Below are positions 50,685-57,954 of a DNA stretch of 64,000 nt, piece by piece. The notes beneath the pieces are model-generated. The model worked only from the letters and a program-made list of their open reading frames with translations, made no database searches and was not told where the DNA came from. The position numbers and the translations under genes were made by a program. Source of the stretch: Rhodococcoides fascians A44A (GTDB lineage: Bacteria > Actinomycetota > Actinomycetes > Mycobacteriales > Mycobacteriaceae); contig NZ_JMEX01000008.1 in the NCBI RefSeq assembly GCF_000760735.1, positions 2,953,535 to 3,017,534 of the forward strand, given 5' to 3'. The stretch's first letter is position 1. Each line of letters starts with the position of its first letter.

Positions 50685-50700
50685 TGTGACCGACGCCACC
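50685..50700. promoter_or_regulatory. possible CRP/GlxR-like site upstream of DUF485/actP
   Basis: TGTGA-N6-CCACC lies 85 bp before the DUF485 start. The left half is consensus and the right half matches 3 of 5, similar to the site before dctA. The same 159-bp gap also holds a CGTCAC-N5-GTGACG dyad at 50747-50763. Low confidence. Confidence 0.2.
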
Positions 50701-50784
50701 ACGTCCTTTTGTGATCCCGATCTCACTACTCTCAGTCCAGATCTTCCGTCACACTCCGTGACGCCACGACGAGGGAGCACTTTC

Positions 50785-51135
50785 GTGACAACACCGGACA
50801 CATCTCCACCACCGGACGAGCAAGCGTTCATCGACATGCAAGCAAGCCCGGAATTTCAGGAACTGCGTCGACGCCTGCGCAGCTTCGTCTTCCCGATGAC
50901 CGCGTTCTTCCTGATCTGGTACATCGTCTACGTGCTGCTGAGCAACTACGCGCACGACTTCATGTCCACCCCTGTGTGGGGCAACGTCAACGTCGGCCTG
51001 CTCCTCGGACTGGGGCAGTTCGTCACCACCTTCGCGATCACGGGCATCTACGTTCGTTTCGCGAACCGTGAACTCGACCCGCGCGCCGAGACACTGCGCA
51101 ACGACATGATCGCGTCCCAGGAGGCCAAGCGATGA
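50785..51135 (+). CDS. DUF485 membrane protein (ActP partner)
   Basis: A 116-aa protein from GTG 50785 (GGGAG upstream) with the DUF485 pattern: SPEFQELRRRLRSFVFPMTA, FLIWYIVYVLLSNYA, and GLGQFVTTFAITGIYVRFAN, giving two TMs. DUF485 (YjcH) genes almost always precede cation:acetate symporters, as here, with a 4-bp ATGA overlap. Confidence 0.93.
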   Translation: MTTPDTSPPPDEQAFIDMQASPEFQELRRRLRSFVFPMTAFFLIWYIVYVLLSNYAHDFMSTPVWGNVNVGLLLGLGQFVTTFAITGIYVRFANRELDPRAETLRNDMIASQEAKR

Positions 51136-52802
51136 CCTCGAGCCAGTTTCCGATTCCTTCCGCGGGCACTCACTTCCTGGCGCAAGCCGCAGACACCACC
51201 GTCGGCGAACCACTCGTCAACATCGCGATCTTCGGAGCGTTCGTCGCCGTCACGATGTTCGTCGTCATCCGCGCCTCGAAGAAGAACGCGACCGCCTCCG
51301 AGTTCTTCACCGCCGGTGGCGGATTCTCCGGACCACAGAACGGCGTCGCCATCGCAGGCGACTACCTCTCCGCGGCAAGCTTCCTCGGCATCGCGGGCGC
51401 CATCGCCGTCTACGGGTACGACGGCTTCCTCTACTCCATCGGCTTCCTCGTCGCCTGGCTCGTCGCGCTGCTGCTCGTGGCCGAGTTGCTCCGCAACACC
51501 GGCAAATTCACGATGGCCGACGTGTTGAGCTTCCGCCTCAAGCAACGTCCGGTGCGCACCGCGGCCGCGCTGTCGACGCTGACGGTGTCGCTGTTCTACC
51601 TCCTCGCGCAGATGGCGGGCGCAGGCGGACTCGTCGCACTCCTGCTCGACATCTCCGACCGCACCGGGCAGTCCATCGTCATCGCCGTCGTCGGTGTGTT
51701 GATGATCGTCTACGTCCTCGTCGGCGGCATGAAGGGCACCACCTGGGTCCAGATCATCAAGGCGGTTCTGCTCATCGCCGGTGCACTGTTCATGACGGTG
51801 CTCGTTCTCGCGAAGTTCGGCTTCAACATCTCCGAGCTGCTCGGTAGTGCACAGGAAACGATCACCGGCTCCGCCGATGATGCAGTCGCAGCCCGCCAGG
51901 TTCTCGAGCCGGGCGCTCAGTACGGCGGCAGCAACATGTCCAAGCTCAACTTCCTGTCACTCGGTATCGCACTCGTGCTCGGAACTGCTGGTCTCCCACA
52001 CGTTCTCATGCGCTTCTACACCGTCCCCACCGCGAAGGAAGCCCGTCGCAGCGTCGTCTGGGCCATCGCACTCATCGGCGCGTTCTACCTCTTCACCCTG
52101 GTGCTCGGCTACGGAGCCGCAGCAATCGTCGGACCGGACCGCATCCTGGCGTCGGCAGGCGGACAGAACTCCGCGGCACCGCTGTTGGCCTTCGAGCTCG
52201 GTGGCGTCATCCTGCTCGGTGTCATCTCGGCGGTCGCCTTCGCGACGATCCTCGCCGTGGTCGCCGGCCTGACCATCACCGCGTCGGCGTCCTTCGCTCA
52301 CGACATCTACGCCAGCGTCATCAAGAAGGGCGATGTCGACGAGAAGAAGCAGGTCAAGGTCTCGCGCATCACCGCCGTCGTGATCGGTTCACTCGCCATC
52401 GGCCTCGGCATCCTGGCGAACGGTCAGAACATCGCGTTCCTCGTCGCACTCGCCTTCGCGGTCGCTGCCGCGGCGAACCTGCCGACCATCGTGTACTCGC
52501 TGTTCTGGCGTCGCTTCAACACCACCGGCGCACTGTGCAGCATGTACGGCGGCCTGATCTCGACGCTCGTGCTCATCGTCTTCTCCCCGGCCGTGTCCGG
52601 ATCGAAGACCGCGATGATCCCCGGCTCGGACTTCGCCTGGTTCCCGTTGTCCAACCCCGGAATCGTCTCCATCCCACTCGCATTCGTGCTGGGAATCGTC
52701 GGAACGCTTCTGTCGAAGGACAGCGAGAGCCGCGCCAAGCAAGCCGAGATGGAGGTTCGCTCACTCACCGGCATCGGTGCGGAGAAAGCCACCGCCCACT
52801 GA
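51132..52802 (+). CDS. actP: cation/acetate symporter ActP
   Basis: A 556-aa SSS-family symporter with about thirteen TMs: ASEFFTAGGGFSGPQNGVAI, AGDYLSAASFLGIAG, FTMADVLSFRLKQRP, LGTAGLPHVLMRFYTVPTAK, SASFAHDIYASVI and FAVAAAANLPTIVYSLFW. The pairing with DUF485 and these motifs match ActP/MctC acetate-pyruvate-propionate carriers. It is probably in the regulon of the LytS/LytTR pair upstream. It converges on the DUF559 gene, with hairpin copy C between. Confidence 0.93.
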   Translation: MTSSQFPIPSAGTHFLAQAADTTVGEPLVNIAIFGAFVAVTMFVVIRASKKNATASEFFTAGGGFSGPQNGVAIAGDYLSAASFLGIAGAIAVYGYDGFLYSIGFLVAWLVALLLVAELLRNTGKFTMADVLSFRLKQRPVRTAAALSTLTVSLFYLLAQMAGAGGLVALLLDISDRTGQSIVIAVVGVLMIVYVLVGGMKGTTWVQIIKAVLLIAGALFMTVLVLAKFGFNISELLGSAQETITGSADDAVAARQVLEPGAQYGGSNMSKLNFLSLGIALVLGTAGLPHVLMRFYTVPTAKEARRSVVWAIALIGAFYLFTLVLGYGAAAIVGPDRILASAGGQNSAAPLLAFELGGVILLGVISAVAFATILAVVAGLTITASASFAHDIYASVIKKGDVDEKKQVKVSRITAVVIGSLAIGLGILANGQNIAFLVALAFAVAAAANLPTIVYSLFWRRFNTTGALCSMYGGLISTLVLIVFSPAVSGSKTAMIPGSDFAWFPLSNPGIVSIPLAFVLGIVGTLLSKDSESRAKQAEMEVRSLTGIGAEKATAH

Positions 52803-52817
52803 GGGTTCCATCTCTCT

Positions 52818-52879
52818 CGCACACCTTCCAGTCCCTCGCACAGGTTGCAGCCTGTGCGGGGGACTGCAGTGTGTGCGGG
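52818..52879. repeat. 62-bp hairpin repeat, copy C (downstream of second DUF559 gene)
   Basis: Identical over 62 bp, in direct orientation, to copy D (53952-54013). The fold is symmetric: CGCACAC (52818-52824) with GTGTGCG (52871-52877), a 4x4 internal loop, then 16 contiguous pairs (CAGTCCC, one T-G, CGCACAGG with CCTGTGCG and GGGACTG) and a TTGCAG tip. It starts 15 bp after the actP stop and ends 7 bp before the DUF559 stop. Confidence 0.93.
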
Positions 52880-52886
52880 AAGGGGG

Positions 52887-53849
52887 TCACCTTGCCGACG
52901 GCCGGACCACGGTGCGTGGGGTGGGGAGTGCGGCTGCGAGCTCGATCGACGCTCGCAGCTTGGACACCAGCCTGTCGGGGTTCTCGAGGTCGGACCACGT
53001 CAACCGGAGAACGATCCAACCGTGCGCTCGCAGCGCGTCCTCGCGCTTCTTCTCGGCGACCACAGCAGCAGCCGGTGTCTGCCCAGGTTTCAGATACTTC
53101 GAATACTTGACCATTCCGTCGAATTCGATGATCACTCCGTACTGCGCCAACAGGAAATCGACGCGAGCGAGGAACGCACCGCCCTTCGTGTACAGATCGA
53201 CCTGCAATTCGGGGTGGTCGAATCCCGCATGGTGCAACTGCACGCGACACCGTGATTCGCCCACACTCTCGCTGTGCTCGGAGCTGAAGTGCAGCGCGCG
53301 AAGTGCCTTTGCGATGTTTCTTCGCCCGCGTCGGTTCAAGGCCTCGGTGACGGATTCGATCGAGACGAGCTTCTTCGCCAATGCACTGTCCGCAGCGCAC
53401 ACTGCTGCTTCGAAGGGGAGCGCGCGGCACAGATCGGCGACCGTCCGGCTCGGTGACGTCACGGACAACCCCCGGATGTTCACGATGTCGTCGTCGACGA
53501 GAGGTGCGGGATGAACGTGCCGCCCACCGGTCTTACGGCCACCACCGCTACGACCGACGGTGAAATGAACACGCTGCAGATCCGGGGCCCACAGTGCGAT
53601 CCCGTGGACCAGGGCAGCGGACTGGTGACTCACGACGAGTCGGCCACCGGCGGCGTTCGCGTGCGCCCGCGTCCGGAGAACGTGGCGATCCTCGGGCCCC
53701 AGAGCCTGGAGCGCCGACGAATCGGCGAATGCGCCGCGTCGGATTCGCTTCATCGTCCCGTTCCTGGTCGCGGTCCGTATCTCGCTGTCCGACGTTCCGG
53801 TGCGCACGAGCTGGCTACGCATCAGCAACGGGTCCTCGTCGAATCGCAT
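52887..53849 (-). CDS. AbiEi-type N-terminal domain plus DUF559 (Vsr-like) nuclease domain protein
   Basis: A 320-aa protein starting at ATG 53849 (MRFDEDPLLMRSQL). A longer reading would translate repeat D and is rejected. The N-terminal part has the AbiEi-like pattern (MKRIRRGAFADSS; VVSHQSAALVHGI; SRTVADLCRALPFEAAVCAA). The C-terminal about 100 residues are DUF559: FLARVDFLLAQYGVIIEFDG, then EKKREDALRAHGWIVLRLTW, with the D...ExD core. It shares little sequence with the gene at 8724 beyond these domains, but like it is bracketed by two hairpin repeats (C 7 bp downstream, D 102 bp upstream). No partner toxin is visible. Confidence 0.85.
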   Translation of the reverse strand: MRFDEDPLLMRSQLVRTGTSDSEIRTATRNGTMKRIRRGAFADSSALQALGPEDRHVLRTRAHANAAGGRLVVSHQSAALVHGIALWAPDLQRVHFTVGRSGGGRKTGGRHVHPAPLVDDDIVNIRGLSVTSPSRTVADLCRALPFEAAVCAADSALAKKLVSIESVTEALNRRGRRNIAKALRALHFSSEHSESVGESRCRVQLHHAGFDHPELQVDLYTKGGAFLARVDFLLAQYGVIIEFDGMVKYSKYLKPGQTPAAAVVAEKKREDALRAHGWIVLRLTWSDLENPDRLVSKLRASIELAAALPTPRTVVRPSAR

Positions 53850-53887
53850 GGCGACGATCGTGGTCGATCGGGCGCGTTCGCGGTAGC

Positions 53888-53912
53888 TGTGGATGAACGA
53901 TCCTGGGGATAA
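53888..53912. other. two DnaA-box-like 9-mers between hairpin D and the DUF559 gene
   Basis: TGTGGATGA (53888-53896) and TGGGGATAA (53904-53912) each differ by one base from the DnaA box TGTGGATAA, in the same orientation and 7 bp apart. They lie in the 102-bp leader of the DUF559 gene. They could be chance, or sites for DnaA on a replicating or replication-targeted element. Confidence 0.35.
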
Positions 53913-53951
53913 CTCGATTGTGTTGTACGATGCGCGATTTCGTTCTGCTCC

Positions 53952-54013
53952 CGCACACCTTCCAGTCCCTCGCACAGGTTGCAGCCTGTGCGGGGGACTG
54001 CAGTGTGTGCGGG
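53952..54013. repeat. 62-bp hairpin repeat, copy D (upstream of second DUF559 gene)
   Basis: An exact 62-bp copy of C in the same orientation, located in the divergent region between the DUF559 gene (102 bp away) and the Rv0910-like gene. The same 7-bp, 4x4 loop and 16-bp stem structure applies. Being in a divergent promoter region it cannot serve as an ordinary terminator. Confidence 0.93.
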
Positions 54014-54103
54014 GGTGGGAGCTGGTAGCTATCACAACTCCGCGGGCCCCGGTGAGGTCTGCCTCACACATCGGGGTTGACGCGTTTGGTTACGATCCCT
54101 TCC

Positions 54104-54538
54104 GTGGCCAAGCTGAAGGTAACCGTCAACGTCCCGCTCGACCCCGAGACCGCGTGGACTCATGCGTCCGATCTCGCCGACTACGACAAGTGGTTGTCCA
54201 TCCACGAGGGATGGCGCTCCGACCTGCCGGAACAACTGTCCGTCGGCACCACTCTGGAGTCCGTCGCGTCGGTGAAAGGGATGCGTAACCGCGTCCGGTG
54301 GACCATCGAGAGCTACGACCCGCCGAAGAAGCTGAAGTTGAAGGGCAACGGCAAGGGCGGAGTGAAGATCGGGCTGGTGTTGTCGGTCGCGGAGGGCAAG
54401 AGCGGCGGCTCCGACCTGACGCTGGACGTCGAGCTCGGTGGTGCCCCCTTGTTCGGCCCGATCGGCTCCGGCGTCGCTCGGGCGCTGAAGGGCGACATCG
54501 AGAACTCGATGAAGACCTTCGAATCGCTGTACGCCTGA
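54104..54538 (+). CDS. Rv0910-like SRPBCC family protein (putative toxin)
   Basis: A 144-aa protein from GTG 54104, the same length as M. tuberculosis Rv0910 and similar throughout: VAKLKVTVNVPLDPETAWTH, LSIHEGWRSDLP, VKGMRNRVRWTIESYDPP, GNGKGGVKIGLVLSV, LFGPIGSGVARALKGDIENS. It has a START/polyketide-cyclase fold. Rv0910 has been reported as a toxin neutralised by Rv0909. The Rv0909-like gene here is at 43087, far upstream. The VWA genes follow 18 bp later. Confidence 0.87.
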   Translation: MAKLKVTVNVPLDPETAWTHASDLADYDKWLSIHEGWRSDLPEQLSVGTTLESVASVKGMRNRVRWTIESYDPPKKLKLKGNGKGGVKIGLVLSVAEGKSGGSDLTLDVELGGAPLFGPIGSGVARALKGDIENSMKTFESLYA

Positions 54539-54556
54539 CAACGGAGAGGCCTTTCC

Positions 54557-56206
54557 ATGCCCGGCAGACACAGTGCCCCTGGTAGACACAGTGCCCCCGC
54601 GTCGGGTGCAAGCGCCGTTCCGGCGGTGAAGTACGGGATCATCGCCGTCGTTCTCCTGCTCGTCGTCGGCGGTGGAGTGTTCGCGGCGCAGAAGGCCTTC
54701 GGTTCCGATTGCACGGATCCGGCCACGTACTCCCTGGCCGCGGACCCTGCTATCGCCGGAGTGGTCCAGCAGGTCGTCGACGACACCTCGGCCGAGGATC
54801 TCGGGTGCGCGACGGTGGAGGTCACCGCGACCGATTCCGGCACGGCGTCGGCTGCGGTGTCGATGGGTGCGGATGCGCCGTCGTTGTGGATCCCGGATTC
54901 CGCACTGTGGGTGGGAAAGGCCGTGCGCGCGACGGGTTCGCTGGTGGATGTGGCAAGCCAGTCGGTGGCGAGTTCCCCGGCGGTGATCGCCGCACGCAAG
55001 GACGAGGTTCCGTTCTTCGACTCCTGGTTGACTGCTCTGCAGCTGAAGAGTCTGCGCATCGGAAATCCGTTGACCAACACCATCTCCGACGCTGCCATTC
55101 TCGGGGCGCTCTCGGAGGCGGGCTCCGACGCGGACGCCGTGGATTCGGTGTCGGCCGCGCTGGTGCCGATCGCGCAGGCGCAGGCCGCTACCCGCGGTGA
55201 AGCAGATCCGACGGTGCGTCTGGAGGAGATGGTCGCCGACGGCGGAGTGTCGGTGGTGTCCGAGCAGTCGTACCTCGACTTCCAGAAATCCACCGGCGCC
55301 GAACTCGGCACGACGACGCCTCCCACCGGCAGTTTCTTTCTCAACTTTCCGCTGGCCGTAACCGAACCGGCCGACGATCGCGTCGAGGGCGCGAAGGCCG
55401 TCGGGCTCGCCGTGGCGGAGGCCCTGGCGTCGGAGACGGGGTTGCAAGCTCTGTCCGACGCCGGATTCCGAGCACCCGACGGCACTCCGCTCAGCGACAG
55501 CCGTGGCGTCGGGGACATCGAGGCGTTGACCATCGCCGACCAGCAGACTGCCGAGGAGACCCTGCGTCGCTACCAGGTTCTGGCCCTGCCGTCGCGCACC
55601 CTCGTGATGGAGGACGTGTCGGGGTCGATGGGGTACAGCGCGGGTGCGGACACCCGTATCGGGCTCACCGTGCAGGCCAGCGATACCGGCAATCGGTTGT
55701 TCCCGAACAACGCCGCGCTGGGGTTGTGGGCCTTCTCGGTCGGCCTCGGTGGGGGAGACCAGGACTACCGCGAGTTGGTTCCGATTCGTCGGCTCGACGA
55801 GGACGTGAACGGCACGTCGCAGCGTGACCTTCTGCTGCAGGCGACGCGCACGCTCCCGGGCCTCGTGGGCGGCGGAACAGGCCTGTACGACACGGCGCTC
55901 GCGGCGTTCCGACAGGTCAAAGAGGGATACGACCCCGATTACATCAACAGCGTCATCATTCTCACCGACGGTTCCAACGAGGATCCGGGCAGCATCTCGC
56001 TCGACGAACTCCTCTCGACGTTGCGTGCCGAGCAGGATCCCACCAAGCCTGTCGTCATCGTCACGATCGGTATCACCGACGACGCCGACGCCGGGGTTCT
56101 CCAGCAGATCTCCGCAGCGACCGGCGGAACCAGCTTTCTGGCCAGAAATCCGGCGGAAATCCCCAACGTTTTTGTGAATGCTCTCAAGAGCCGCGCAGGA
56201 CGCTGA
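54557..56206 (+). CDS. membrane-anchored substrate-binding-like/VWA fusion protein (1)
   Basis: A 549-aa protein. It has an N-terminal direct repeat PGRHSA-PGRHSA (residues 2-13), one TM anchor (YGIIAVVLLLVVGGGVFAA, about 26-44), an extracytoplasmic PBP-like domain (about 60-330: SLWIPDSALWVGKAVRATG; TTPPTGSFFLNFPLAV), and a C-terminal VWA domain. Its MIDAS is visible: MEDVSGSMGYS (Asp353), GGGTGLYDTAL, ILTDGSNED. It belongs to the actinobacterial 'substrate-binding and VWA domain' family of unknown function. ATG 54557 follows AGAGG. It is a paralogue of the next gene and of equal length. Confidence 0.87.
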   Translation: MPGRHSAPGRHSAPASGASAVPAVKYGIIAVVLLLVVGGGVFAAQKAFGSDCTDPATYSLAADPAIAGVVQQVVDDTSAEDLGCATVEVTATDSGTASAAVSMGADAPSLWIPDSALWVGKAVRATGSLVDVASQSVASSPAVIAARKDEVPFFDSWLTALQLKSLRIGNPLTNTISDAAILGALSEAGSDADAVDSVSAALVPIAQAQAATRGEADPTVRLEEMVADGGVSVVSEQSYLDFQKSTGAELGTTTPPTGSFFLNFPLAVTEPADDRVEGAKAVGLAVAEALASETGLQALSDAGFRAPDGTPLSDSRGVGDIEALTIADQQTAEETLRRYQVLALPSRTLVMEDVSGSMGYSAGADTRIGLTVQASDTGNRLFPNNAALGLWAFSVGLGGGDQDYRELVPIRRLDEDVNGTSQRDLLLQATRTLPGLVGGGTGLYDTALAAFRQVKEGYDPDYINSVIILTDGSNEDPGSISLDELLSTLRAEQDPTKPVVIVTIGITDDADAGVLQQISAATGGTSFLARNPAEIPNVFVNALKSRAGR

Positions 56207-56302
56207 TTTTCCCGCTATTTTTGGGTTTGCCGTTTGCTCGGCGCGCTTCGTCGTGCATGATGCAGCGTGCAACGGAAGCTGACTGTTTGGGGGAACACGG
56301 GG

Positions 56303-57952
56303 ATGTCGGGGCGTCACGGAACGGGAACGCGCAGAAATCCGCTGTACGTGGGGGGCGCGATCGTCGTCACGGCAGTAGTGGTCGTCGTCGGCGGATACTT
56401 CGGAGTGCAGGCCGTCCGTGCAGGTGGCGCCGAGTGCGACACCGTCGCGCAGGTGTCCGTTGCAGTCGATCCCACCGTCGCCCCGGTCGTCACGGACGTG
56501 CTGTCCACCGTGGAACCCGTCGACCGAGGGTGCACCGATTTCGACATCAGGGCCGAGGCGCCGACGGACACGGCCACCGAACTTGCCGGCAACAACGAGA
56601 ACCGTCCGGACCTGTGGATCCCTGATTCGACGCTGTGGCTGCTGAAGACTCTCCGGTCGACCGGGGCTCTTCCCGAGGTGGCCAAGTCCTCGGTGGTCAA
56701 CACCATGCCCGTCGTCGTCACGCGTCCGGGTGAGTCGGTTCCGGTGAACACCTGGCTGGAGGTGCTGCAGAATCCGGGCCTTCGGATCGGCGATCCGCTG
56801 GACAGCAGCGGATCCCTGGCCTCGATTCTCGGAGCTCTGTCGGAATCGGAGGTCGCGATCTCCGACGCCAAGGCAGTCTCTGCCGCACTGGTCCCGAAAG
56901 CTCAGGACTACGGCCGGATCGCGAATCTGCCGCACGGAACGGCGGATCTCGTCGACCAGGTCGCGGCCGAGGGTGGAACGTCGGTTGCAACCGAGCAGAG
57001 CGTGCTCGCGTACAACGCCGCGCATCCCGATGCCCCGCTCGAAGCGTCGGTTCCACCGACGGGCAGCTATTTCCTGAACTACCCGCTCGCGGTCACCGCG
57101 GCAGCAGGCCCGGACTACGACCGCGTCAAGGATGCCGGTACCGCCTTGGCGTCGGCGCTGTCGACCACCTCGGCCACCGAAGCCCTGACGGCCGCCGGTT
57201 TTCGGCAGGCCAGCGGTGTTCCAGTGGCCGACGGTCGGGGTATCGGTTCGGTCGCGTCGCTGGAGTTGAAGAATCCGCTGGCCATCGAATCGACGCTGCG
57301 TGACTGGTCGGTGCTTGCCCTTCCGCTTCGCACCCTCGTCGTCGAGGACGTATCCGGGTCCATGGCGGCGCGGTCCGGTGACTCGACACGGATAGCTCTG
57401 ACCGTCGATGCAAGCCTCGGGGCGAACGCCCTCTTCAGCGACCAGACCGAGATGGGGCTGTGGGCGTTCTCCATCGGTCTCGGCGGAGGACAACAGGATT
57501 ATCGTGAGTTGGTTCCCCTGGGAGCGGTGGACACGGTGTTCAACGGTCTGCCACAGCGCGAAGCGATTCTGTCCGCAATCCGCGGGCTTCCAGGCATCGT
57601 GGGTGGCGGAACCGGTTTGTACGACACCACTCTCGCTGCGTTCCGTCGGGTCAAGGAAGGGTACGACCCCAATTTCGTCAACAGTGTCATCCTGCTGACG
57701 GACGGTACGAACGAGGACGAAGGCAGCCCCAGCTTGGATCAGCTGATCGAAACCTTGCAGCGCGAACAGGATCCGGTGCGCCCCGTCGTCATCGTCACCG
57801 TCGGTATCACCACCGACGCCGATCCTGTTGCGCTGCAGAGAATTGCCGCTGCGACGGGTGGTACCAGCTACGTCGCCGAGGATCCGCGTGACATCCCGGA
57901 CGTGTTCGTGCAGGCACTGAACAGCCGAACCCAACGCATCGGCGGCGAGTAG
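56303..57952 (+). CDS. membrane-anchored substrate-binding-like/VWA fusion protein (2)
   Basis: A 549-aa paralogue of the preceding gene from ATG 56303 (GGGGGAA upstream; GTG 56267 is in frame but less likely). TM anchor LYVGGAIVVTAVVVVVGGYF, PBP-like domain (LWIPDSTLWLLKTLRSTG; SVPPTGSYFLNYPLAV), and VWA with VVEDVSGSMAARS (Asp349), GGGTGLYDTTL and LLTDGTNEDEG. The two genes are separated by a T-rich 96-bp gap, so they may have separate promoters. It converges on ecfT with a 2-bp gap and no terminator. Confidence 0.87.
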   Translation: MSGRHGTGTRRNPLYVGGAIVVTAVVVVVGGYFGVQAVRAGGAECDTVAQVSVAVDPTVAPVVTDVLSTVEPVDRGCTDFDIRAEAPTDTATELAGNNENRPDLWIPDSTLWLLKTLRSTGALPEVAKSSVVNTMPVVVTRPGESVPVNTWLEVLQNPGLRIGDPLDSSGSLASILGALSESEVAISDAKAVSAALVPKAQDYGRIANLPHGTADLVDQVAAEGGTSVATEQSVLAYNAAHPDAPLEASVPPTGSYFLNYPLAVTAAAGPDYDRVKDAGTALASALSTTSATEALTAAGFRQASGVPVADGRGIGSVASLELKNPLAIESTLRDWSVLALPLRTLVVEDVSGSMAARSGDSTRIALTVDASLGANALFSDQTEMGLWAFSIGLGGGQQDYRELVPLGAVDTVFNGLPQREAILSAIRGLPGIVGGGTGLYDTTLAAFRRVKEGYDPNFVNSVILLTDGTNEDEGSPSLDQLIETLQREQDPVRPVVIVTVGITTDADPVALQRIAAATGGTSYVAEDPRDIPDVFVQALNSRTQRIGGE

Positions 57953-57954
57953 CT

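Noticed and set aside
50710-50727. TGTGATCCCGATCTCACT as a CRP site before DUF485
   Set aside because: The half-sites are separated by 8 bp instead of 6, so it does not fit the CRP/GlxR operator.
53850-54071. Extended N-terminus for the second DUF559 protein reading through repeat D
   Set aside because: The added 74 residues are translated hairpin and leader sequence with Cys/His/Arg-rich composition. The domain begins at the ATG at 53849.
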